Below, one piece after another: positions 1 to 9,800 of a stretch of DNA of 38,747 nucleotides. The stretch is from an uncultured Clostridia bacterium. Its GTDB lineage: Bacteria > Bacillota > Clostridia > Christensenellales > UBA1242. Made by a program: the position numbers and the translations under genes. Location of the stretch: contig CALVMV010000006.1 in assembly GCA_944349375.1 (NCBI GenBank), positions 1-38,747 on the forward strand, in the 5' to 3' direction. Under the pieces are notes generated by a model. It saw nothing but the letters and a program-made list of their open reading frames with translations. It had not been told where the DNA came from and made no database searches. The first letter of the stretch is position 1, and every line of letters starts with the position of its first letter.

Positions 1-61
1 CTACATTGAAATACAAAAATACCCGTCTTAGAACTCAATAACGGGAAATCTATTTAATTGA

Positions 62-98
62 TAAAAAAAGTCTATGCTTAATTGCATAGACTTTTTTT
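62..98 (+). terminator. Rho-independent terminator, probably bidirectional
   Basis: An A-run leads into a stem (GTCTATGC / GCATAGAC) with a six-base loop, followed by seven T. It is symmetric enough to work on both strands. It probably ends a gene lying upstream of the window. Confidence 0.8.
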
Positions 99-142
99 GT
101 TGTTTTAAATACTTTTGGTATGAAACATTGTAATATTTTAAT

Positions 143-168
143 TAAAAAAACATGCGGATTAGCATGTT
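143..168 (-). terminator. Terminator of the acidic lipoprotein gene
   Basis: Read on the minus strand, the stem ACATGC / GCATGT with a six-base loop lies just after the stop codon at 177 and is followed by a run of T. Confidence 0.75.
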
Positions 169-176
169 CTTATTTT

Positions 177-980
177 TTACATTATATTTAATGATAAAGT
201 AGAGTTTTCTGTTATTTCTATTTTGTAAGAAATTTTATTAAATTCGCCGAATGTGAGATCTCCCACATAATTATTCAGCTCAATGTTAAACATGTAATAT
301 GGAGTGAAATAATATAAATCAAATATAAGATAATGTTTTCCATTTTCTGAAGATGTTATAATGTTTTTGCCATCTTTGTTTTTAAAGTGAAAAGCAAATT
401 TGTATTGTTCAAATTCATCGTCAACATAAATAACAAGGCCATCACTAGAATTAACTAGATTTGATCCAAAAAGTTCATTTATAATGTAAGCATTATCATA
501 TAAATTTACATTAAAGTTGTTCATCATCATATCAACAACTTGGAATTCTATGTTATATTCAGAATTTTCATCAACTTGTTCATCAGAAGGGTCTTCTATT
601 GGTGGATCAATTGTTTCAGGTGGCAACACTGTAGAGTCATCATTATCAGAATCGTTATCATCTTCAGATTGATCTGGATTTTCTACATTTTCATTGTTTT
701 CGTTGCTAGAGTTATTTTCATTGTCTTCATCACCAGAAGTGTTTTCGCTATTTTCATTATCGGTAGTTTCGTTGCCATTTTCTGTATTTTCAGAATCTGT
801 CTCTGAGTCGGAGTTGTCAGTGCTATCGGTATTATCGTTGTCAGAAGGAATGGTAATAGAAGGATTATTTTGTGGACAATCAGAAACATCGCTTTGGGAT
901 AAAGATGAACAAGATATCATAAAAATTGAAATAGGTAGAATAATACATAATACGAATAATCTAATAAATTTTTTAAACAT
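177..980 (-). CDS. Lipoprotein with a long acidic low-complexity linker
   Basis: A 267-residue predicted surface lipoprotein of unknown function. The start at 980 is chosen because AAAGGAG sits just upstream of that ATG; an in-frame ATG 21 bases earlier would place this Shine-Dalgarno inside the coding sequence. Residues 1-24 form a lipoprotein signal peptide (MFKKF, hydrophobic core, lipobox MISC with Cys24). Residues about 38-140 are almost only Asp, Asn, Glu, Ser and Thr, a disordered stalk that would span the wall. The last ~125 residues are a compact domain rich in Tyr, Phe and Asn that I do not recognise. The gene stands alone with its own terminator. The linker resembles the Ser/Asp or Asn/Glu linkers of Gram-positive surface proteins. 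The function is unknown; the lipoprotein call is firm. Confidence 0.85.
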   Translation of the reverse strand: MFKKFIRLFVLCIILPISIFMISCSSLSQSDVSDCPQNNPSITIPSDNDNTDSTDNSDSETDSENTENGNETTDNENSENTSGDEDNENNSSNENNENVENPDQSEDDNDSDNDDSTVLPPETIDPPIEDPSDEQVDENSEYNIEFQVVDMMMNNFNVNLYDNAYIINELFGSNLVNSSDGLVIYVDDEFEQYKFAFHFKNKDGKNIITSSENGKHYLIFDLYYFTPYYMFNIELNNYVGDLTFGEFNKISYKIEITENSTLSLNIM

Positions 981-1067
981 TTTTTCTCCTTTGTAAAACA
1001 CGAGAATAGTCTATCACAAAAGAATAAAAAATCCAAATAATATTGATTTATTTTTTTAATTTTTTAA

Positions 1068-1092
1068 ATAAAAAAAGAGGTTAATAACCTCT
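1068..1092 (-). terminator. Terminator after the 147-residue unknown gene
   Basis: The near-perfect inverted repeat agaggttaataacctct is followed on the minus strand by seven T. It lies about 60 bases after the stop codon at 1151. Confidence 0.75.
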
Positions 1093-1150
1093 GATTATAT
1101 TTAAAATTAAAAGGTTTGATTTTAACACGAAATTATAAGTTTTAAGAAAA

Positions 1151-1594
1151 TTATTTTTCTTCAAAATGCGCTTCGGTGAAAAGAGAGTAGCCTTTTAATA
1201 AAGATTTTAATAAGATCTTGCTAATTTCTTCTTTTAGTAAATTTTTTTGTTTTTCTGAAGTTTTTGTAGAGAAAATGTTTTCAAGAATTTTTTGATTGTT
1301 TGCATTACTAATTTCTCTTTGCCATTCACATAAAACATTAAACTCAATTTTTGAATCTTGTAACATGGCAGTTTCATAATCCATATTTGAACCCAGCAAA
1401 ACTTCGAGCAATAAAATATAATTATTTTTTTTAATCTCTGAAGGCGACATTTTTATCTTTAAAAGTTTGCTCTCTATAGGATGATTTTTCTCTTTAATTG
1501 ATCGGGCTTCGCCATTTATAGAGATTTGGAAACAGCCTTTTTTGTTTTTTATTATATAAATATCCCTTAATTTAACATATTTAATTTCTTTCAT
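1151..1594 (-). CDS. Hypothetical protein, 147 aa, unrecognised
   Basis: I do not recognise this protein. It has no signal peptide and no membrane segment, so it is probably cytoplasmic. It is rich in Lys, Ile and Glu. The first ~50 residues look like beta strands (KYVKLRDIYIIKNKKGCFQI); the rest looks mainly helical. The start ATG at 1594 has AAGGTG five bases upstream. A strong terminator follows, so it is probably a single-gene transcript. It lies between the acidic lipoprotein gene and tRNA-Asn, all on the minus strand, and the context gives no hint of function. Codon use matches the neighbours, so there is no sign of recent transfer. Confidence 0.7.
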   Translation of the reverse strand: MKEIKYVKLRDIYIIKNKKGCFQISINGEARSIKEKNHPIESKLLKIKMSPSEIKKNNYILLLEVLLGSNMDYETAMLQDSKIEFNVLCEWQREISNANNQKILENIFSTKTSEKQKNLLKEEISKILLKSLLKGYSLFTEAHFEEK

Positions 1595-1674
1595 TTAAAC
1601 ACCTTAGATTAATTTTATCATACTTTAACAAAATGTCAATATAAAAAAATTAATTGACTGACAACTTATAAAAC

Positions 1675-1700
1675 AAAAAAAGATGCTACTTAAAGCATCT
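1675..1700 (-). terminator. Terminator of tRNA-Asn
   Basis: The stem AGATGCT / AGCATCT has a short loop and is followed on the minus strand by a run of seven T. It begins five bases after the CCA end of the tRNA. Confidence 0.85.
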
Positions 1701-1704
1701 TTTA

Positions 1705-1779
1705 TGGCGCCCCAAGTAGGATTCGAACCTACGACCTATCGGTTAACAGCCGAGCGCTCCACCACTGAGCTATTGGGGC
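1705..1779 (-). tRNA. tRNA-Asn (GTT)
   Basis: The minus strand folds as a complete cloverleaf. The acceptor stem is GCCCCAA / TTGGGGC, the D-stem is GCTC / GAGC, the anticodon loop is CTGTTAA with anticodon GTT, and the T-arm is GTAGG-TTCGAAT-CCTAC. The discriminator base is G and the CCA tail is genome-encoded. Its own promoter and terminator flank it, so it is an independent single-tRNA transcript. Confidence 0.97.
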
Positions 1780-1811
1780 ATATTGATTAAATAAAAAGAA
1801 GAGGGATGGAA

Positions 1812-1854
1812 CAAGTGTTTGAATTTCAAACACTTGACAATCTAAATTTAGATT
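1812..1854 (-). other. Two dyads in the leader of the tRNA-Asn transcript
   Basis: Bases 1812-1836 form a perfect 10-bp inverted repeat (caagtgtttg / caaacacttg) with a 5-base loop. Bases 1839-1854 are a perfect 16-bp palindrome (aatctaaatttagatt). Both lie between the predicted start of transcription and the tRNA 5' end. They could be leader RNA hairpins, processing signals or operators. No T-run follows the large hairpin, so it does not look like an attenuator. Confidence 0.6.
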
Positions 1855-1862
1855 GCATTGCT

Positions 1863-1891
1863 ATGATATCAGATTTCTAAGTATAAGTCAA
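1863..1891 (-). promoter_or_regulatory. SigA-type promoter of tRNA-Asn
   Basis: On the minus strand there is TTGACT, a 17-base spacer, then TATCAT. Transcription would start near 1856, about 75 bases before the mature tRNA. Confidence 0.65.
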
Positions 1892-1908
1892 CAAAAAATT
1901 AAAAATTT

Positions 1909-2079
1909 TTATAAAAATTTTTCTATCTTTGGTATGTTTTCATTAGATGAGTTTATATTATCTAGTTTTTGTTTTTGATAATTTATGACTATAGCGGTGA
2001 TAATAACAAAAATTATTAAAAATACTATTCCACCAATCGTTAAATATTTTTTAATTTTTTTCTTCTTTTTTTCTTCCAT
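1909..2079 (-). CDS. 56-aa single-pass membrane protein at the divIC position
   Basis: A short open frame, read codon by codon. It starts with MEEKKKKKIKKYL, has one membrane helix at residues about 13-33, then a short polar tail (NYQKQKLDNINSSN) and a TAA stop. It overlaps the end of yabQ by 29 bases and has no clear Shine-Dalgarno, so translation is probably coupled to yabQ. In Bacillus and many Clostridia the gene after yabQ is divIC, a single-pass, coiled-coil division protein of about 100-125 residues with this N-terminal layout. Here only the cytoplasmic tail, the helix and the start of a possible coiled coil remain. The sequence after the stop shows no continuation in another frame. 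It could be a very reduced DivIC/FtsL-like protein, a decayed remnant, or an unrelated micro-protein. Confidence 0.55.
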   Translation of the reverse strand: MEEKKKKKIKKYLTIGGIVFLIIFVIITAIVINYQKQKLDNINSSNENIPKIEKFL

Positions 2080-2377
2080 GTTTAAGATTATAACATTTTT
2101 TATTAAATTTTGTCCACAAAAATCTTATTAAATAATTAGAAACAGTCATACCTAACAAGAAAGATAAAGCAGAAAACAATCTAAATTGACCATAATTTAT
2201 GACAAGATTAACTATTTCAAAAGAAAAAAAACAAAAAACAATAAAAAAAATATAAAACAATTGTTTTGCAATATTATTTTTTATTATTTTTAAAGTTAAA
2301 TAGGGAAGAAAAGATATACTACCCGCAATAAATAAAACAATGAACACCACGGCTTGATTTAATGTGGAATATAACAT
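2051..2377 (-). CDS. yabQ: Spore cortex biosynthesis protein YabQ
   Basis: A 108-residue integral membrane protein with about three hydrophobic helices (residues ~8-30, 38-60 and 70-90) and a basic C-terminal tail. YabQ is a forespore-membrane protein needed for spore cortex formation in Bacillus subtilis. The sequence itself is weakly conserved, so the call rests on the size, the topology and above all the position immediately after yabP. The start ATG overlaps the yabP stop in the string TAATG, which implies coupled translation. The following small ORF overlaps its 3' end. The family is usually somewhat longer, so this is a compact version. Confidence 0.75.
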   Translation of the reverse strand: MLYSTLNQAVVFIVLFIAGSISFLPYLTLKIIKNNIAKQLFYIFFIVFCFFSFEIVNLVINYGQFRLFSALSFLLGMTVSNYLIRFLWTKFNKKCYNLKHGRKKEEKN

Positions 2378-2631
2378 TATTTAAAAATCCTTTTAAAAAA
2401 TGATGGCTTTTGTGCGTTAGCTATAGAAAACTTTAAATTGGAAAAAGTTCCAGTTAAAGACACTAAGCTGTTATCTAAATCTAACTTAGTTACTTCAATA
2501 TTTGAACCAGTTAAAATAATAGTTTTATTTTCTGTTTCCACAACAGCTTGTGTAGATGTTGCACTAACAATTTTCTTTGCACCTTTTATTTCTAACTTTT
2601 CGTAATTTTCAAGAATTATGCAATCATTCAT
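2377..2631 (-). CDS. yabP: Sporulation protein YabP
   Basis: An 84-residue protein with the YabP/YqfC pattern: an N-terminal LENYEKLEIKGAKKIVSA segment matching the family's beta-strand start, a middle part matching the family's (I.G..L.V..LD), then a G-T-hydrophobic strand. It ends in a short FFKRIFK tail, as the Bacillus protein ends in FFSKLFK. YabP is made in the mother cell during sporulation; its biochemical role is not established. A clear AAGGAG lies before the ATG at 2631. It is the first gene of the yabP-yabQ-micro-ORF operon and is divergent from the pseudouridine synthase, with about 80 bp between. A mother-cell sigma factor promoter would be expected, but I could not identify one with confidence. 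Confidence 0.85.
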   Translation of the reverse strand: MNDCIILENYEKLEIKGAKKIVSATSTQAVVETENKTIILTGSNIEVTKLDLDNSLVSLTGTFSNLKFSIANAQKPSFFKRIFK

Positions 2632-2713
2632 GATAAAACTCCTTTTTGTATCTTATTTTTTATTTGATCAAAAAATGCTATGTTTTTATTTTATATTGTA
2701 GTAATATATAAAT

Positions 2714-3535
2714 ATGGACAAAATGATAATAAAATGCAAAAAAAGCGGAAAGATTGTTGATATTTTACAAAAAGAGGGATTAAGATATAATTGCATTTTT
2801 AGATCTCTTAGGAACAAAGATGTTAAACTTAATGGCAAAAGGATAAAAGAAAATTTAGAAGTTGCTGAAGGGGATACTATTGAGATATTTATTGAGAAAT
2901 CAACGCCGCTTAACTTTGAAATAGTATATGAAGATGAAAATGTTTATATTGTAAACAAACCAAAAAACATAGAAATAGAAGGGGTTGGTGGATTATGTGA
3001 GCATTTGCAAGCAATTGCTGTGCATAGGCTTGATAGAAATACAACGGGGCTAGTCATATTAGCAAAGAATGAAAAAACAAAAGAGATCTTATTGCAAGTT
3101 TTTAAAAATAGATGGATAACTAAAAAATATCTATGTGTAGTGCTTGGGGAAACCTTTTTTAAAGGAGAAACTTTTAAGGGGTATTTGCTTAAAGATTCTA
3201 ATCTGGGCAAGGTAACTATATCAACAAGACAGCTTGCAAACAGCAAAGAAATATCAACAAAATTTAAAACATTAAAAAACAACAACGGATTAAGCTTGGT
3301 GGAATGTGAATTATTAACAGGTAGAACACATCAAATAAGAGCTCAATTATCTTTTTTAAAGCACCCAATAATAGGAGATGGAAAATACGGGAATAACGAA
3401 ATTAATAAAAAATATAAAGAAAAATATCAAAAATTACATTGTTTTTATTTAAAAATTAATAAAATTAATGAATTAATGAAAAATTTGCAGGGAAAAGAAT
3501 TTATAAATTATCCAGATTTTTTTAATCAATTTTAA
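2714..3535 (+). CDS. RluA-family 23S rRNA/tRNA pseudouridine synthase
   Basis: A 273-residue cytoplasmic enzyme that isomerises uridine to pseudouridine in RNA. Residues ~1-60 form an S4 RNA-binding domain. The catalytic motif HRLDRNTTG lies at residues 104-112, with the nucleophile Asp107. The later family motif GRTHQIRAQL is also present, followed by HPIIGDGKYG. Together these define the RluA/RluC/RluD group, but the exact target uridine cannot be read from the sequence. It is slightly shorter than the usual ~300 residues; the loss is in the loop before the catalytic motif and at the C-terminus. There is no obvious Shine-Dalgarno before the ATG at 2714. Divergent from yabP. Confidence 0.92.
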   Translation: MDKMIIKCKKSGKIVDILQKEGLRYNCIFRSLRNKDVKLNGKRIKENLEVAEGDTIEIFIEKSTPLNFEIVYEDENVYIVNKPKNIEIEGVGGLCEHLQAIAVHRLDRNTTGLVILAKNEKTKEILLQVFKNRWITKKYLCVVLGETFFKGETFKGYLLKDSNLGKVTISTRQLANSKEISTKFKTLKNNNGLSLVECELLTGRTHQIRAQLSFLKHPIIGDGKYGNNEINKKYKEKYQKLHCFYLKINKINELMKNLQGKEFINYPDFFNQF

Positions 3536-3582
3536 ATTACTTTTTTAAGGGCAATTTAAAAGACTAAATTTATTTAAAAAAG

Positions 3583-3714
3583 ATTTTTTATAATATTTTT
3601 TTTAAATTATTAATAATTTTTAATTAATTTTTTAAAAATTAATAAATTTTTTTATAAATTTTTATAATTTTTAAAATTTATTTTTATTTTTATTTTATTT
3701 TTTTGTTTTTTATT
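3583..3714. other. 132-bp block with no G or C
   Basis: Reading base by base, the stretch between the G at 3582 and the G at 3715 holds only A and T, mostly long T-runs and AATT/TTAA patches. It fills the intergenic space between the pseudouridine synthase and the giant lipoprotein gene. No ORF, hairpin terminator or RNA was recognised in it. Confidence 0.95.
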
Positions 3715-3745
3715 TTTTCAAATTTCTTTTTAATCGTTTGGCTTT

Positions 3746-3774
3746 TTGTTGTAAAAAGTGTTAATATGTAAATA
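3746..3774 (+). promoter_or_regulatory. Possible promoter of the giant lipoprotein gene
   Basis: TTGTTG, a 17-base spacer, then TAAATA preceded by TG (extended -10). It lies about 30 bases before the start codon. In such A/T-rich DNA the match is only moderately informative. Confidence 0.35.
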
Positions 3775-3801
3775 TTAATAATATAACAAATAGGAGGAAG
3801 T

Positions 3802-6800
3802 TTGAAAAAACTAATTTCATTACTTTTTATCTCAATTTGTTGCTTGTTTGGGTTGACTGCTTGCAATCAGCCTTCTTCTGTCTATGGAAGTTTTAAAAAT
3901 GAAAATTATGTTTTAAATGTGGGAGAAACCATTGATTTCCAAAACGAATTAAGTTTAAAGGGGTTAGATTTTCAAAAAATTGAAATTAACTTTTCGAATA
4001 ACAATGTTTTGACTAAAGAAGGAGATTTGTGGTCTGCTTCTGAAAGCGGGGAAACAATTGTTTTTGCTAACTATGAACAAATAACTATTGCACAGTGCAA
4101 GATTGTTGTTAATTATAAATTTTCATCGCCTTCAAATGTGAAAATTTCTCAAGATGGCATTTTAGAATGGGAAGTAAGTGCTATAAATAAAAATTCTGGT
4201 TTCGTAAAAGCTCAACAATACATAGTAAAAATAGGTCAAACAAAAGAATATCAAGTTTTAACAAACAGTTTTGATTTTAAAGCAGAAGGGCTATCCTATG
4301 GTAATTATCAAATTCAAATAGCAGCCGTTGGAATTGAAGAAGAAAATATTTTGTCATCTGATTTTTCAAATGAATTTACAGTGATTTATGATTATGTAAG
4401 TATGGTGAAGGGATTGGACATCTCTGTTTCACAAACTTTTTTAGACCAAACTGCACAATTATCTTGGGTTCAAACTGAAAATGTCGTTTACGATATTTAC
4501 TTTAATGGGTTTAAAGTCAATCAGGAAAAATTAACTGAAGCAAATTTCTCATACAATTTTTCAAAATTTGCAGATGGAAGCTTAATTAATGTTGATATAA
4601 TCGGCTTTGATGTAAATCAAGAAAAATTATCAACAACTGTAAGTTATCAAATAGAAAAGTTGTTTTCAGTTGCTACTGTTTATAAATTTTATGAAGATGA
4701 TGGATTTTTGCTAATTGATGACAACCAAAATGCTTTAGGATATATTTTATATTGGTCGCAAATTGCTGGAGATGTTGTAGGACAAAAGATAGTTCAAAGT
4801 GGGAAAAAAGAATTTTTAGATGAGTTAGAAAATGGAATTTACAATATTTCAGTTCAAGCTTTAGGAGGAGAAAACAACGGCTCTTTGTATCTTTCAAGCA
4901 ATAACAGCCAATCTATAACTTTTGCAAAATTATCTACCCCAGAACCTGTTGTAAATGTGAATGAAAGTGGTGTTGAAATCGTTTTTAATGAAGATTTTGA
5001 TAGCTATGTTTCAAAGTTTAAGATTACAATTGGAAATTATAGTAAGGTATATGATATAGCTGAAGGATTAAATTTAAATATTGATTCATCTTATCTTAAA
5101 CAAGGAGAAAACGAACTAAAAATTTATGCTCTCCCAACGGCAGATGAAAATTCTTCTACTGGAGTCAAATATTATATTGTGCAAGAGAACATGACAAACA
5201 GAGTGCTTTCTTCTTCTCCTTTCACAAAAAATATTTATTTATTATCTGACATTGGCGATATTTCGCATACATTAACAGAAGAAAACACTTCTCATATTTC
5301 ATTTAAAAATGTTCTGTTTGCTAATTCTTTTAAATTGTATGTGAATGAACAAGAAGTTCCAAATTTTGATTTTCAAATTGGCTCAATAAATACAACAATT
5401 TCTTTCGAAGGTTTAAATACATATCAACCTACACCAGAGGGTGAATTCATCATTAGAGTAGAAGCTCTTAGAACAGATGGAACAAGCATTAATTCTTATG
5501 GCGAAAAGACTTTGAGAATTTTGTCAGCTCCAACAAAGGCAAATAGCGAAAATGGACAATTTAGCTGGAACGCAGTAGAAGGAGATGTTTTATATAAATA
5601 TGAAATTTTTTCGGTAGATGAAAACGGAGAAAATGAAAGTTTATATTTAAGCGATTCAACACAAAATTTATTTTTAAATCAAGAATTGCCTTTTGGTTAT
5701 TACAAAATCAGAATTATTTCAAGCAGTTTAGATGAAAACCTTTATTTAAACAGTAATTTTAAAGATGAGAGCAATGTTTTAGAAGAAAACTTTTTAGTTT
5801 ATCAACAAATAGAAAGTCCTACGGTTGAATTTGTTGAAGAAAATGGAGTATATAAAATAAAAATTTCTTCAGAAGAATATGCTGGACACTTTTGTATAAT
5901 GTTAGATGGAGCAGAAATTGATTCGTTTGATGTTGTTGAAAATCAAGATAGTTATGTAAGAACTTTGAGTGGTCAAACTTTTGCTGAAGAAAAACAATAC
6001 TTATTGACTGTTGTTGCAAGTGCAGGAGAAATGTATGACAAAAATTTGCATACAGATTCAATACCGACTGAAATAAAAATAATCAGAATTTCTACTCCAA
6101 CTTATAGCGTTGAAGAAATATATTCTCAAACTGGTTTATTTGGAATTGATGGGGAGATTGGAAAAAAGATTGAAGAAAATCTAGTTGTTAGCAGTGGTGC
6201 AGATGAAGCCTATGTCGATCATTATGAAATTGCTGTTAACGGTATTAAAGAAAACTTAGATAATCAAAATAAAATTAATATGATTGATCAGCCTTCTTCT
6301 TTTGAAATTTCTTTTTATGCAGTTGCAAAACAAAGTGAAGAAAATGTTTATTATTTAGATAGTAAAAAAGAAACAAAAGTTGTAAATAGATTATCACAAC
6401 CATCAAATCTAAGTTTCAGTAAAGAGAGGGTTTCTGTTGTTAACAGTGATCAAAGCATAACTGAAAAATATTTTGTAGAGATTGAACTTTTTGTTGAGAG
6501 TGGAAACAGAACAATTAATTTCTTTGTGGAAAAAAATTCGTTTAATCTTCAAGATAAAATTGACCAATTCTTAGAAAATTCTGTTTTTTCAAATGAATTT
6601 GCGCAAGCTAGTAAAATAGGAATAAAAGTCTATTCGTATATTTCTCCAAAAGAGATAAATGGAGAACTTACATTACAATCTTTGAATGCTGTTACTTCAA
6701 ATTTGGAAACACAATTAATTATAAATAAAATGGAAGCTACTATTCTTTCTTTTGATGCTGAAACACAAACATTAAAATGGAATAGAGTAGGAGAACAAAC

Positions 6801-9800
6801 AAAATATGATGTTTATAATGGCGAGAATTTGGTGCTAGAAGATTACACTAATAACAGTATTTCTTTAGATAGTGTTTTACTAGATGTAGATTTAACAACG
6901 CAAAATGCAACATTTAGGGTAGTCGCTAAAAATGATAGTTACTTAAATTCATCGTCTTCTAATCAAATAGAAGTTGCCAAATTAAGCAGTGCAAGCAAAA
7001 TGCAAATTGTTTGCCAAAATGGAAGTTGGCAAGCTGTTTTAAATATAGCAAAATCTTCTGATGCAAGGCGAATTAGTAAAATTTATGTAAACGATGAAAA
7101 AATTGATTACACAAAAGGTCAAATGAGTGCAGTTATTGATTTATCTAAATACGAGCAACCAAATTTCAATTTAGAGATTAAATTAATTGCAAGTAATTCT
7201 GTAGATGAAAGCATTTATTATCTCAATTCAGACACAGGAACTTTTAAGTTGACAAACATTTCACAAAATAGTCTAAATGCAAATGTTGAAAACAATAAAA
7301 TTATATGGACTAGTCCATACCTTTCTTGGCAGGAAGCCTTAGGATTGGTTTCATATGTAATTGTAATTGAAGATGGTCAATCACAATACATTATAGATAA
7401 TTATACAGAAACAGAAATAAGCATAGCAGAAATAGAAAAATTGGCAAAAGTTTCATTTGATGATGGGGCTCAATTAACAATCTCAATAGAATCTATTTTG
7501 AATTCATTTGAGTTAACATCACTTTTGGAAGGCAGATTTGGAGTTGTAAAACAAACAGGCATTTCTTTAGGAAAAGTTGAGGCTATTGAAAGTGGAGAAG
7601 TAAATATTTCATTAGCCGAAACAGAAGATTTAATCTTGCAACAAACAAAGAGCAAGGTGGAGATCTCATTCGCAAATATTTGGGATGAAAATGTATCTTT
7701 TAATGTTTTAATAAATTCAGATGTTTCCTTTGAAAACTTAAATTTATCCTCTCCATTTGAAGACTGCTCTCTTTCGTTAAGCGAAGGATACTACAAAATT
7801 GCCATTTCATCTTCATTGATTTCATTAGCCGGAAGCAACAACATTGCCATTAGGGTAAACGGACAAAATGTTATTTCATCTAATTGGAAAGATTTTTCAA
7901 TAACAAGAAACAATGATGTGATTTTTGCTTCCTTAAGTGAGGAAGGTGTCTTAGATGTAAATTACGGGAAAAATTGTAAAGATACTTTAATAGTAAAAGC
8001 TATTGTTGGAGATCAGTTATCATATCAAAAATATTCTACAAGTATTAGTCAAATAGATTTAAGCGAGTTTTTAAAAGATAAAAGTGGAGGTGTGGAAATA
8101 CAGCTTATTGTAGCAGATAGCGAAAATATGAAATTAAGCAGTATGAATATTTATAGTCTTTCACAGATTAAACTTCCTGCTATAGAAAGTATTATTGTTA
8201 AAAACGATGGACAAGTAAGCTTTACAATATCAAGTAATAGTTTTGAAGAAGGTTCAAGCAATATAGAATTTATAGCTCAAAATGAACAGGGAGAAATTTT
8301 CATTTTTGAACCTGTGCAAACAGATAATTTATTTGTTTATACATATTCTTTGCAAGACTTTATAAAGTTATTGGGTATAAACCAACAAGGAAGTTATAAC
8401 ATAAAAGTTGCAAACCGAGTAAAGAATGCACTTAACTCTGATTTTGTGGATTTTGTTATCAACTATAAAATCGAAGAAGAAAATAATGTTATAAAAATAA
8501 GAAGTTCTCAAACAAGTGATTATATTTTATTTAAATTGCTAGCAACAGAAGGAAATTTGGCAACTTGTGGCTTTAGATTCACCATTACAAATAATTTAAA
8601 TGAAGTTGTTTACCAAAAATTAATAGACTTGTCTGATTCTGCAACAAATTTTAAAGGCTATTGGGATAACAATACAAACAAATTTAATACAGCTAAGCCT
8701 AGCGGGGAAAATTATTTCGAATGCTTTGGATTTTCTATAAACGAATTGTTTGAAAGTTTAGAGTATGGCAACTTTACTTTAGAGGTTTGCAGAATTGCTA
8801 GCCAAGAAAACTCTTATTATATATTTAGTTCAAACCAATTTAATATAATGAAATTAAATAATGTTGTAGAAGACTCCTATAATCCTTTGTCAATCGCTAT
8901 TGAAGGAAATATCTTAAAGTGGACTTGGGTAAAACCAGATGACAGCTCTCTGCCATCAAATTTTGTTCCAAGTGCTTATATGATTTCTTATTGGCCAACA
9001 AATTCTCCTGCACAGGTTAAAACAATAATTACAACCAACAACACTCTGGATTTAAGAGAAGTGCCTTTGGCAGATGGATATAATACCTTAACTATTCAAG
9101 CAATATCCGAAAACGAAAACATTTTGAGTTCTTCCGTTTTAAAAACAAGTTTAACTCCTTTTAAATATTCACAAACAAAACCTGTGACTTTGGAAAACGG
9201 AAAAATTGTCTTTAATTTAAATAAAGATGGAGCTATAGATAAAACTATAGATTTTGTAAAAGTATTTGATACTGAAACAAGCACAAATATAGCAAACAAT
9301 TTAGCCCAAATTGGAGAAAACGGTTTTTATGATATATATTATTTCCAAACAAACTTTGTTGCTGATCAAACAATAAAACTTAAATTTGTTGAAACAGATT
9401 CAAGCGGAAGCTCAGTTAGTGGAAAAACATATTATGCAACAGTTAACGCCTTGGATTTAATGCCAAACTTTATTGTTTCTAACACTAATTTCTTAACACA
9501 GCTAAAAGATTATATTGATTTACACTCTGGCTCTTTGGAAATAAACTATCAAAATCTTGTTGCTTTTTATGAAAAAGTCAAAGATATGGCACAGGGGATT
9601 ACTGATGGAGAAATTTTGTTTGATGACTTTGGTAATTCTATTCCTGCAGGTTATTATAATGTTTCTGCTATTCAAACTACAACAAATATTTTCGATGATT
9701 TTATTGATTCAGAAGCTTCAGCATCAAAATTAATTTATGTTAGTTCTGCGCCTAGCAGTCAATTGCTCAGCGAGTATAATGAACAAACAGGAGAAGAAAC

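Noticed and set aside
1-60. Tail of a plus-strand gene entering the window (stop at 39-41) or a small hairpin CCCGT/ACGGG
   Set aside because: At most a dozen codons are visible and several frames are open, so no gene can be supported.
540-996. Plus-strand open frames opposite the acidic lipoprotein
   Set aside because: They are by-products of the Asp/Asn/Glu/Ser codon repeat and have no start signals.
3536-3582. Terminator for the pseudouridine synthase gene
   Set aside because: Only a weak TTTTAAGGGCAATTTAAAA pattern is present, with no stable stem followed by a T-run.
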